Of a stretch of 64,000 nt of DNA, positions 15,893 through 23,606 are shown piece after piece (position 1 is the stretch's first letter; every line of letters begins with the position of its first letter). A model generated the notes under the pieces. The model searched no databases and had not been told where the DNA came from. It saw nothing but the letters and a program-made list of their open reading frames with translations. The translations under genes and the position numbers were made by a program. Origin of the DNA: Paraburkholderia sp. ZP32-5 (GTDB taxonomy: Bacteria > Pseudomonadota > Gammaproteobacteria > Burkholderiales > Burkholderiaceae); contig NZ_JAJEJP010000002.1 in assembly GCF_021390495.1 (NCBI RefSeq), forward strand, positions 62,001-126,000, read 5' to 3'.

Positions 15893-15930
15893 CAAACGAC
15901 AACCCCGGCCGCGGCCGGGGTTGTCGTTTG
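15893..15930. terminator. 38-base perfect palindrome, probable bidirectional terminator
   Basis: The sequence from 15893 to 15930 is its own reverse complement without a mismatch, centred on GGCCGCGGCC. It lies between the immunity gene ending at 15885 (plus strand) and the SymE-like pseudogene ending at 15940 (minus strand). The outer part is AAACGACAACCCC and its complement, so RNA from either strand forms a very stable hairpin with a short U-tail (GUUUG). A shared terminator for convergent genes is the simplest reading. Confidence 0.7.
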
Positions 15931-15939
15931 TGGCGCCGT

Positions 15940-16216
15940 TCAGTCCGGCGTGATGACGAGCCTGCCGTACTGGACCTCGATCTTCACGCGCTGGCCTGGC
16001 GGGGAAGCCGGCCTGCTCGAGCCACATGCCGGCGATGCGAAGCCAGGGGAAGAACGTAGGTGTACGCCAGTCCCTGCCGGGTTTGGGCGAGGGCCGCCAG
16101 CGCATGAGCTGCTGGACGGTAGCGCGGCGCTCGGGATGAGCGGGCAGTGCATTAAGATCGGCGTCAACGGCGCGTGCGTCGGATGCTGATGTTGGGGAGA
16201 ACAACCAGTTCTCCAT
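15940..16216 (-). pseudogene. SymE-like toxin gene, frameshifted
   Basis: Reading the minus strand from 16216, the frame gives LNALPAHPERRATVQQL then FFPWLRIAGMWLEQAGF, the N-terminal two thirds of a SymE-family (type I toxin, AbrB-like) protein. A one-base shift near 16008 moves the rest into another frame, which continues GQRVKIEVQYGRLVITPD and stops at 15940. Put together the two halves make a normal-length SymE domain (strand G-x-WLEQAGF, G-Q-x-V-x-I-E-V, G-R-L-V-I-T-P). SymE proteins are SOS-associated RNA-targeting or DNA-binding toxins and often accompany Burkholderia Rhs/CDI loci. The ATG at 16216 begins with residues that are the antisense of a VENN-like sequence, so the ancestral start may have been internal. 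A sequencing error at the shift cannot be excluded. Confidence 0.72.
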
Positions 16217-16849
16217 TTAGATGCCCGCGCAGAACTCGGCATTGCCGGGGTGGCTGGTGGCGCTTGGCAAGCTGCCGGGATTCAAGGGGGAAACGGCTGG
16301 TAAGGGTGATGGGGTGACCGCCGATCCGGCCACGGAACTTGATCCGACGATCAAGGCTGGTACGTCGATGACGACGCCTTCGGAATCGAGTGTGATCGAC
16401 GACATCTTCAGGATGCCGCCGGTTGTGGATGTGGCCAAGGGGCTGGTTGACTATATCCGACGGCGGTTAAAGGCAGCGATGGGACGACGTGTGGAGCGGG
16501 TAACGCGACGCTGAACAGTGGGAACGGCGACGACGCAAACAGCGGCGACGGCGATAAGAGTACGTTCTGGTCTTCAACAAAGGACAGGACGTCAGTTGAA
16601 AATGCCTACGGCCATTCGACGAAACAAGGTGACGAGTTCCCTGAGTATCAAAACTCGGTGCAATACGTTCAGGCAGCGCAGGACTTCCTGAACAATTCAC
16701 CCGATCGGACGCATACCAAGACACGACCCAACGGCGATACCTTGTATTACGATCAAGCGACGAACACGTTCGCATCAAAATCCAAAGACGGTGCGTCAAA
16801 GGCGATGTTCGAACCAGCGGCTGGAATGGGCTACTGGAATAAACAATGA
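16191..16849 (+). pseudogene. Displaced CdiA C-terminal (orphan) toxin module 4, stop and frameshift
   Basis: A degenerate fourth CdiA end. It begins with a GENNQ remnant (16194-16208) interrupted by TAG at 16218-16220. The frame then resumes at the ATG at 16221 with LPGWLVALGKLPGFKG, DPTIKAGTSM and PPVVDVAKGLVDY, all copies of the post-VENN linker in modules 0 and 2. Around 16451-16466 the frame shifts; the downstream frame reads GAGNATLNSGN and then a toxin tip of about 90 residues (FPEYQNSVQYVQAAQDFLNN, RPNGDTLYYD, NTFASKSKDG, MFEPAAGMGYW). The NGD...YD...NTF...DG...F.P...YW pattern is a tip type I associate with other contact-dependent toxins, probably a small RNase fold, but without a firm family name. 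Broken by two lesions, it cannot be made as one protein; its immunity partner is intact. Confidence 0.75.
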
Positions 16850-17055
16850 TGCAAGAGAAAGGAAGTCGCTTACCGTGCCCATGCTGTGAGAGCCTGACAA
16901 TTGGTGTACGAGACGATTATGAAATCTGCTCTGTGTGCGGCTGGGAGGACGATCCAGTGCAATCAAGTGATCCCGCATTCGCAGGCGGTGCCAATCGAAG
17001 CAGCCTGAATGAGGCCCGTAAACATTGGCAGACGACGAAAACCAAGGTGCATTAA
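16846..17055 (+). CDS. CPCC-type cysteine-rich protein, probable immunity protein for orphan toxin 4
   Basis: A 69-residue protein of the Cys_rich_CPCC family (PF14206): LPCPCCESLT, then YEICSVCGWEDDPVQ, then a GGANRSSLNEAR tail. The two CxxC pairs should bind one zinc. The ATG overlaps the stop of the toxin tip (ATGATG), the same coupling seen in the other pairs. CPCC proteins are frequent next to polymorphic toxins, so immunity is the likely role, with the toxin partner being the NGD/YW tip upstream. The gene is intact although the toxin fragment is broken, consistent with selection to keep resistance. Confidence 0.8.
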   Translation: MMQEKGSRLPCPCCESLTIGVRDDYEICSVCGWEDDPVQSSDPAFAGGANRSSLNEARKHWQTTKTKVH

Positions 17056-17623
17056 AAGCAAACCAAGCCTTCGAACCGGGTTTGTTGGGATGAAGGAGGC
17101 GACAACCGATCACTGTTGCACGTGGTGGATGGTGCACTCATCGGTGGTCTTTGTGGTGGCAGCACCTTTACTGCGTTGGGCAATGGTGACCTGCAAGCGT
17201 GACAGTTCTTAACAAAATCACAGCGCATTGCTGTCAGACTTACACCTTGACGCCAGAACCCTCGTCGAAGCAAAAGAGTGATGGCGTAAACGCGTGTCAG
17301 GCTCAAACCATTTGCGGGTGCCCGAACCGTCAAAGAAAATCCGCTTTTCCACTGCGGCTCGCAAGTCGACAGCATGCTTCTGGGCCAAAAACGAGAAGCA
17401 TCGGGTTGCGTCGCATGTTGCACGCAATACGCTGATCGGTGTGCCTCATCGGTACCAATACCTTTATGGCCGCATTTCCCTTGCTCTCCAATTTTTTGCA
17501 ATTTCGCTGATTGATCGTACGGCAAACCGCAGCAAAAAATTGCTGCGTATCAGGCCATTAAAAAAGCGACAAAAAAACCCGCAAGAGCTACAAAAAGCAC
17601 AATGAAGAAAGCAGCAAACAAAG
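17056..17623. other. Degenerate region between the last cassette and cdiB
   Basis: No convincing gene. On the plus strand near 17119-17205 a short frame reads LLHVVDGALIGGL followed by GGSTFTALGNG, which looks like a remnant of a glycine-rich haemagglutinin pretoxin segment. The stretch becomes A-rich from about 17500 to 17620 and probably holds the cdiB leader. A nine-codon frame at 17602-17631 (MKKAANKDD) ends in TAA across the cdiB ATG and could couple translation. No transposase remnant or clear -35/-10 pair was identified. Confidence 0.5.
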
Positions 17624-19360
17624 ATGATTAAAAAGAAAAAGCTCTCACCCATACCCCTCGCGGTCCTCATCCCTCTCGCTGCCCACGCGCAGACCCCACC
17701 CGACATAGCAGCCCGCACCAACGCCGAACAACAACAGCAAGTCGAGCAACGGCGCGACGCGCAGCAGCGTGCGACAACGGTCGCGGCACCTGTCGTACGT
17801 TCAGCAGCTCCCACGCTCGGCGAATGGCCCGTACTGCCCACCGAGACGCCATGCTTTCCTATCGACTCATTCGATGTCGAAGTGCCGGACACACTGCCCA
17901 ACGCGGCCCATGTAAAAGGCGCATCCGCGCTGCCAATGGACCCGTTCTCGTTCCTGCATGACTGGCTGCGCCATTACGAAGGCCAATGCATCGGCAAACA
18001 GGGCATCGACATACTGACGAAGGGTCTGCAAGCCGTCATCCTGAGCCGCGGCTACATCACGACGCGCGTTCTATTGCCTGCACAGGACCTATCGAAGGGC
18101 ACGCTGAAATTTGCCCTCATACCGGGCGTTATCCGCGATCTCAAGTTTGCCGACGAGTCCACACGCGGCACATGGAGAACCGCCTTTCCCACACGTGATG
18201 GCAACACGCTCCAGCTACGAGATCTCGAACAGGGACTGGAGCAAATGAAGCGCGTCCCCAACCAGGACGCGACGATGCAGATCATTCCCGGCGATGCTCC
18301 CGGCGAAAGCGACGTGGTGATTTCCGTCAAGCGCTCGCAGCCATGGTCACTCGCCGTCTCTGCCGACAACTCAGGCACGAACGAAACCGGCCGCTACATC
18401 GGCAACGTGAAGCTAGGCCTCTACAACCCGCTCGGCCTGAACGACATTCTCTCCGCCGGCTTCAACCAGGATTTGCAGTTCGGCAATCACGACCTCGGCA
18501 CACACGGCTGGAATGCCTCGTATTCGGTGCCGTGGGGTTACTGGACCGGCACGCTGTACGGCTACACAAATACGTACTACCAGCAGATTGCCGGGGTCAA
18601 CACGGTGTTCAACGCGAGCGGCAATGCCCAGACGGCGGGTCTGAAACTCGAGCGCGTATTTCACCGCGGCCAGAACGACGTTAGCGGTATCGAATTCCAG
18701 CTTATCAAGCGCTTCGGTGCGAGCTTTATCGAAGATACCGAAATCAAACAGCAGCAGCGCGACAACACGTTCATCGAAGCAGGCCTGACTAATCGCCATT
18801 ACTTCGGCGCGGCGCAGTTCGACGGAACATTGGCCTACCGTCAAGGTATCGGCGGGCTCGGCGCGCAGCCCGACACCCCGGGTGGCCCGACCTATCGCTT
18901 CCATATGGCGACGCTCGATGCGAACCTGTCGGTGCCATTCAAGGTTGCCGGGCAATCGTTGCGTTATGTCGCGACCGTACACGGCCAGTTCACCAACGAC
19001 GAGCTGAACTACATCGACGACCTGACTATCGGCAGCCGCTACACGGTACGCGGCTTCAGCGGTCAGACGATGCTTGCGGCAGAGAAAGGCTTTTACTGGC
19101 GCAACGAGTTGCAGATGGCGCTCGGCGCAACGGGCCAGTCTATCTACGCAGGCGTAGACTATGGACGCCTGTGGGGACCGTCCACCGCAAATCTTGCGGG
19201 CACGCAACTCGCGGGTGCGGTACTCGGTTTGCGCGGAGGCGTGCCCGGCCGCTTCGGCGCATACAGCTACGACGTGTTCATCGGTACGCCGATTTACGCG
19301 CCATCGGCTTTTCCCGCGCCAAGTGTGACGCTGGGTTTTCAGGTAACCGCTCAGTTCTAG
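17624..19360 (+). CDS. cdiB: CdiB/BcpB, two-partner secretion outer-membrane transporter (ShlB/FhaC/HecB family)
   Basis: Omp85-superfamily pore of 578 residues that exports CdiA across the outer membrane. A signal peptide (KKKKLSPIPLAVLIPLAAHA) is followed by a Gln/Arg-rich segment (about 28-50) corresponding to the N-terminal plug helix. A POTRA_2 domain lies near 80-165 (CFPIDSFDV ... LTKGLQAVILSRGYITTRVLLP), then the 16-strand ShlB barrel. The conserved VRGF loop-6 motif is at 475-478, and the last residue is Phe as in many barrels. Its place downstream of cdiA and the immunity cassettes is the Burkholderia arrangement (A-I-...-B), opposite to the enterobacterial B-A-I order. No strong Shine-Dalgarno precedes the ATG. 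No bcpO-like lipoprotein is present between immunity genes and cdiB. Confidence 0.93.
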   Translation: MIKKKKLSPIPLAVLIPLAAHAQTPPDIAARTNAEQQQQVEQRRDAQQRATTVAAPVVRSAAPTLGEWPVLPTETPCFPIDSFDVEVPDTLPNAAHVKGASALPMDPFSFLHDWLRHYEGQCIGKQGIDILTKGLQAVILSRGYITTRVLLPAQDLSKGTLKFALIPGVIRDLKFADESTRGTWRTAFPTRDGNTLQLRDLEQGLEQMKRVPNQDATMQIIPGDAPGESDVVISVKRSQPWSLAVSADNSGTNETGRYIGNVKLGLYNPLGLNDILSAGFNQDLQFGNHDLGTHGWNASYSVPWGYWTGTLYGYTNTYYQQIAGVNTVFNASGNAQTAGLKLERVFHRGQNDVSGIEFQLIKRFGASFIEDTEIKQQQRDNTFIEAGLTNRHYFGAAQFDGTLAYRQGIGGLGAQPDTPGGPTYRFHMATLDANLSVPFKVAGQSLRYVATVHGQFTNDELNYIDDLTIGSRYTVRGFSGQTMLAAEKGFYWRNELQMALGATGQSIYAGVDYGRLWGPSTANLAGTQLAGAVLGLRGGVPGRFGAYSYDVFIGTPIYAPSAFPAPSVTLGFQVTAQF

Positions 19361-19531
19361 GTCTCAAAGAGATGTGCCGTGCGCGCTCGCGTATTGCCGC
19401 TTCCTGTTCGCGACCAATGCAATGACGCCACTGCGTCGATGATTGTGTTCGCACCCGTCGTCATCAGCGAACGAAACGATCAGCGCGGCGAAGACTTCAA
19501 GCATGAAGCCATCCGCCGCGCCAGCACTCCA

Positions 19532-20134
19532 CTACCGGAACCCATAAATCAGAATCTTCTTCCCTTCAAAGCTCTCCTGCACTCCCTGTACGCAATTCGA
19601 TGGACAGCTATAGCCGTCCGGAGTCGATGCGGCCGACGGGATACTCGCGCGATAGACAACGGATTTGACCAGCGTCCCGTCGTCGGTGACGACGATGTTC
19701 AGGTCGGTCTCGACGCCGGCCGGCACCGGACCTCCGGCGGTATAGACGATCGACATGGTGCCGGTGCAATCCGAGTTCACCGTATAGCTACCGCTCTGAT
19801 ACGGATTGAAGGTCGTTTGGCCGCCTTTCGGCACGCCGTTGATGCTGCCGAAATCGGTGCGCGTAAATTTGCCCCTGCCGTCGAACGTTACGAGCGCAAC
19901 GTCATCGAGAATCGACTGGTTGGCGAACGGATGCAGCACGTTGTTCGAGTCCAGCAAGCCGAGAATCTCTCCGTGACCGATAAACCCATACGGGCCTCTT
20001 AGCGTTGCGTTCGAGCAAAGCCCGCCACCGCCGCCACCGCGACCACCACCATTGCCATCAGCCTGCGCGGCACCACTCAGCAACAGAAGCGCAACTGCGG
20101 TTGCGGACAAAACGCTTGAATGCGAGATCTTCAT
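19532..20134 (-). CDS. Secreted protein of unknown function
   Basis: Exported protein of 200 residues. The chosen ATG at 20134 has an AGGAG site six bases upstream; an alternative ATG at 20140 sits directly against that site. The N-terminus is a signal peptide (SVLSATAVALLLLSGAAQA) followed by a glycine-rich linker (NGGGRGGGGGG). The body contains CSNATLRGPYGFIGHGEI, a pattern of small beta-barrel exoproteins with a conserved L-x-G-x-Y/YGF start, then FDGRGKFTRTDFGSINGV and a cysteine pair near the end (YSCPSNCVQG). Four cysteines could form disulfides in the periplasm. I do not recognise a function; similar Ala/Gly-tailed exported proteins are common in Burkholderiales. Confidence 0.75.
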   Translation of the reverse strand: MKISHSSVLSATAVALLLLSGAAQADGNGGGRGGGGGGLCSNATLRGPYGFIGHGEILGLLDSNNVLHPFANQSILDDVALVTFDGRGKFTRTDFGSINGVPKGGQTTFNPYQSGSYTVNSDCTGTMSIVYTAGGPVPAGVETDLNIVVTDDGTLVKSVVYRASIPSAASTPDGYSCPSNCVQGVQESFEGKKILIYGFR

Positions 20135-20623
20135 CGTCATCTCCTGGTTAGCAAACCAGGCGCCAGACATTGCGGCGTGCGGCGGCCGATCGGCCACCGG
20201 GATCGGGCGCCCGATTCAAACGAACGGAATGAATTGGAAATGGCCGCGGTGATACCTGGCTACTGCCGCGTCGAAGGACATGCGATGGGAGAACGAGGGG
20301 CCGCTGGCGCGGCCGGCTGTTCCCGGGTGCGAGGCGAGAAAGCCCAGGCGTGGGCCAAAGTTGTGAATGACGAAACGCTGTCACCGGGCAGCCGTTTTTC
20401 GCCCGGTGTTGGCGGACACATGCGGAGGGGGCACGAAATCCGCGCAATGGTGACTTCGTGAGTCAGCCATGCTTTAAGGTCGCATGGCTAGAACGAGTGT
20501 AGTTCACGCTCTTAGCCGTGACCTGATGAATATCGGACAAAAGCGAGGCACATTCAGATCGCGCGATGCGAATTGTCGCGCGCTATTACCGGGTTGCAGA
20601 GTGATTCGCGTGGCGGCCAATCA
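20135..20623. other. Intergenic region between two minus-strand genes
   Basis: About 490 bases with no convincing coding frame. It should contain the promoter of the secreted-protein gene on the minus strand and the 3' end of the upstream SDR transcript. Two small inverted repeats are visible (CACCGGGC at 20382-20389 with GCCCGGTG at 20401-20408, and AGCCATGC at 20465-20472 with GCATGGCT at 20482-20489), neither followed by a T-run on the relevant strand. Confidence 0.5.
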
Positions 20624-21376
20624 CTACGTCAGATTCAAGCCGCCGTCCGAAAGCAGAATCTCGCCCGTCAGATAGTCCGACGCGACCAGCATGGCGACTG
20701 CTTGAGCGATATCTTCCGGACTCGCGGCCCGTCGCATCGGCGAGGGTTCCTTCCAGACTCGCTGCGCGTCGGTCCAGTCCGCCGTGAGCGGCGTGTCCAC
20801 GAGGCCCGGCGCAACGGCATTCACGCGGATCTCCGGCGCGAGCGAAAGCGCGAGTAAACGCGTGACGTGATTCAGCGCCGCCTTGCTTGCTGCGTACGGA
20901 ATCGATGCGCCCTTGGGCCGCACGCCTGCGTGCGAACTCACATTGACGACGCAGCCGGGTCTGCCGCGCGCGGCGGCTTCACGCAGTGCAGCCTGTGCTT
21001 CCGTTACCAAACGGAATGGCGCAATGACGTTGACCTCGTGGAGTTCCTGCCAGATCGCGGGCGTGGCTGCCTGCAGATCCGCGTGCGGGATCACGCGGCT
21101 GATACCCGCGTTGTTCACGAGCACGTCGAGCCGCCCCCATATCGCGATGGTCTCACGGATGAGCCTGACCCGATCGGCGTCGATCGCCAGATCCGCCTGC
21201 ACGTATGCAGCGGAATCAAACTGCTTCGCTAGCGCGAGCCCCTGTTCTACCGAACTGCGCGAGTGCAGGACGATCGAAAATCCCTCTTTGGCGAGGCGCT
21301 GGGCAATCGCGTAGCCGATGCCGGAAGTCGAGCCCGTCACGAGCGCAACGGGTGCAGTGGTCGATGATGCGGTCAT
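20624..21376 (-). CDS. SDR family oxidoreductase
   Basis: Classical short-chain dehydrogenase/reductase of 250 residues. The NAD(P) site TGSTSGIG is at 15-22, the NNAG motif near 88, a catalytic Ser in VNVSSHAG and the YAASK pair (Tyr/Lys) near 160, and the C-terminal end LLSDGGLNLT is typical of 3-ketoacyl-ACP-reductase-like SDRs. HSRSS after the second strand suggests NADP preference, though this is only a hint. It acts in the cytoplasm; the substrate is not predictable. It reads in the same direction as the DUF3224 gene upstream, with a 54-base gap. Confidence 0.88.
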   Translation of the reverse strand: MTASSTTAPVALVTGSTSGIGYAIAQRLAKEGFSIVLHSRSSVEQGLALAKQFDSAAYVQADLAIDADRVRLIRETIAIWGRLDVLVNNAGISRVIPHADLQAATPAIWQELHEVNVIAPFRLVTEAQAALREAAARGRPGCVVNVSSHAGVRPKGASIPYAASKAALNHVTRLLALSLAPEIRVNAVAPGLVDTPLTADWTDAQRVWKEPSPMRRAASPEDIAQAVAMLVASDYLTGEILLSDGGLNLT

Positions 21377-21430
21377 GAATTGAGCAAACGAATGGAGCCT
21401 GCGGAAAAAGACCTACAACCGCCCGGCGTT

Positions 21431-21832
21431 TCACTCCGCAGGCAAACGATAAGCGAACTCATACGAGTGCGTGCCATCGACTATTTGAATGCTGAACTCA
21501 CCTTCGATACCGGTCAGCTCTCCCGTACCCGAGTCCGGCACCACAGTGACGGAAAGCGACGAAGCCCCGCGATTCATCACGCCGACGTGATGGAGCACGA
21601 ACGTGCCCGCTTTGCCCGCGAGCGTGCCGCTGACCTGCTCGATTGCCACATAGGCCGCCGAGCCCTTGACGTTCGTCATCGCGCTCAGCATTTGCCCTTT
21701 CGTGGTCGCGGCGAGATCGCCGAATATCTGCTTGTCGATTGTCATGCGGCCGAGTTTCGCGTCGGCGTCCGCGTTTTCGAACGGCATCGGTTGAAGCGAA
21801 ACGACGAAGGTGCCCTTGGCGGTGTGTGTCAT
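21431..21832 (-). CDS. DUF3224 domain-containing protein
   Basis: Cytoplasmic protein of 133 residues matching the DUF3224 family: MTHTAKGTFVV at the start, then a beta-barrel-like body with GRMTIDKQIFGDL, GQMLSA, AAYVAIEQVSGTL and SFVLHHVGVMNRG-type strand (here GTFVLHHVGVMNRG), ending EGEFSIQIVDGTHSYEFAY. The ATG at 21832 is preceded by AAGGAG at eight bases, better than the upstream alternative. The family has a lipocalin/allene-oxide-cyclase-like barrel with no settled function. It probably shares a transcript with the SDR that follows. Confidence 0.85.
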   Translation of the reverse strand: MTHTAKGTFVVSLQPMPFENADADAKLGRMTIDKQIFGDLAATTKGQMLSAMTNVKGSAAYVAIEQVSGTLAGKAGTFVLHHVGVMNRGASSLSVTVVPDSGTGELTGIEGEFSIQIVDGTHSYEFAYRLPAE

Positions 21833-22046
21833 CGGAATCTCTCCTTGAACGGGGCGGCGGCAAATCCACGGGATCGGCAACGCCGGTAGTCGAGCCGATA
21901 TGGCTGCGCGTGTGAAACCTAGCACACGTTGCTGTCAGGAAGCAGCACGCGCGTTGCCGCTCGCGCCAAACGCATCGACAAAATCGCGACGCTGCGGCCA
22001 TGCGGCCGCTATAACGCGATGCCCATCCCGATGACACCCCACACGC

Positions 22047-23309
22047 TTACGCAGCCTCGCCGCCAGCACGCGCCACTGCAGCCGGCTGCGACTGCGCAAG
22101 ATGGCGCAACAGCTTCGTCACCATCACGACCACGACGAACGCGAGAATCACGAAGAACACCGCGAGCGGCGTCAGAATCTGCACCGACACGAAGCCGGCA
22201 AGGCCCATCATCGCCGACGACACCAGCAGCAGCGCGCAGCCGAGAATCGCGCTCGTCAGACCCGCGATGTGCGGGAACAGCGAATTGCCCTTGGCCATCA
22301 GCGTCGGATACATTGCGCCCGCGCAGAAGCCCATCACGAGCACCGGCGTGGCGAGCGTCCACACGCGCAGGCCGACGGTCAACGCGAGCACGAGCATCAC
22401 GACCGATGTGGCCGCCATCACGCGCGCGCCGATGCGCAGGCGTTGCTCGGCGCCCGGCAAACGCCGCCCATGCCAGCGATTGGACAGGCCGCCGAGGAAG
22501 TACATCATGCCGATGCCGAGCGCGAGGTAGCCGAAGAAGGTCGGCGGCTTATGCAGTGTGGTCTGCACCATGAACGGCCCGATGATGTTGAACACCAGCA
22601 GGATGCTGTAGCACAGGCCCTGCGCGAGAAAGCAGCTCTGGAACACCGGGCTCGACAGCACCTTGCGTGCGTTCGCGATCAGCGTGCGCGGCTCCAGATG
22701 CACCCGCTGCCGCAACGTCTCGCGATAGCGCCACACGATGATCCACATCACCACCGAGTAAATCAGCAGGAATACGAGGCACGAGCGCCAGCCGAACAGT
22801 GTCTGCAGATGCGCGCCGATGACAGGCGCGACGATCGGCGCGATTCCCCACGCGATCGACATGTACGTGAACGCGTGCAACAGCGCGTGGCCGGCGAAGG
22901 TGTCGGTGATGATTGCCTTCGCAAGCAGGTTGGTGGTCGCGATGCCGAGGCCTTGCAGCGCGCGAGCGAAGAGGAATGTTTCGAGATTCGGCGCGGCCAG
23001 CGACAGCAGGCAGCCGATCGTAAAGACGACTAGGCCGAACGCGAGTACCGGCTTGCGGCCGTAGGCATCGGCGATCGGGCCGAAGATCAGCTGGCCGAAC
23101 GCATAGGCGGCCATATAGCCGGTGACGCTCGTCTGGATCGCCTGCGGCGAGGTGGCGAAGTAACGCGCCATCGCCGGCAGCGCGGGCACGTAGATGTCGA
23201 TGGCGAGTTGTCCGGCGGAAGCGAACAGGCAGATCATGAACAGCAGGAAGCGCGGCGAGTTCGGAGTGGCGGCGGACGGTGCGGCTTGATCGGCGGTGGC
23301 GTGGGTCAT
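22047..23309 (-). CDS. Bcr/CflA-type multidrug efflux MFS transporter (DHA1)
   Basis: Inner-membrane drug:proton antiporter of 420 residues with about 12 transmembrane segments. The start ATG at 23309 gives MTHATADQ and directly precedes the first membrane helix (FLLFMICLFASAGQLAIDIYVPALP), where the DIYVPALPA motif is characteristic of Bcr/CflA proteins. Motif A appears as GPIADAYGRKPV in the first cytoplasmic loop, and an antiporter motif C-like stretch lies in helix 5. A longer open frame upstream has no domain content and was rejected. A LysR regulator is transcribed divergently from the 297-base gap at 23310-23606 and probably controls it. Confidence 0.88.
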   Translation of the reverse strand: MTHATADQAAPSAATPNSPRFLLFMICLFASAGQLAIDIYVPALPAMARYFATSPQAIQTSVTGYMAAYAFGQLIFGPIADAYGRKPVLAFGLVVFTIGCLLSLAAPNLETFLFARALQGLGIATTNLLAKAIITDTFAGHALLHAFTYMSIAWGIAPIVAPVIGAHLQTLFGWRSCLVFLLIYSVVMWIIVWRYRETLRQRVHLEPRTLIANARKVLSSPVFQSCFLAQGLCYSILLVFNIIGPFMVQTTLHKPPTFFGYLALGIGMMYFLGGLSNRWHGRRLPGAEQRLRIGARVMAATSVVMLVLALTVGLRVWTLATPVLVMGFCAGAMYPTLMAKGNSLFPHIAGLTSAILGCALLLVSSAMMGLAGFVSVQILTPLAVFFVILAFVVVVMVTKLLRHLAQSQPAAVARAGGEAA

Positions 23310-23606
23310 GACTGCATGTAAAGGGGATTCTGGCGGCGCCGCTTCGGCGTGTTCGGGTAGCGAACGGAAAAACGCGCGGGCGCCCGGCATTATCGCCGGG
23401 TTTCGTGTTCGGGGTATTGCGGGAGGCGGCATTTCCCTGCTGCGGGAATGGATTGCGGATATCCCGGTAGCGCGGCCGCCAGACCGCGGCCGGGCGTTTG
23501 ATAGTCGCATTGAAAAACCAGCGCCGCCATCTTCCATCCGCGCGTAAGATTGGAAAAGTTGAGTTGACTGACCTGAAGATTCAGTTTTTCTGACCGACGA
23601 TATCCG

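Noticed and set aside
20382..20408. CACCGGGC/GCCCGGTG hairpin as a terminator
   Set aside because: No T-run follows on either strand and no gene ends at the right distance.
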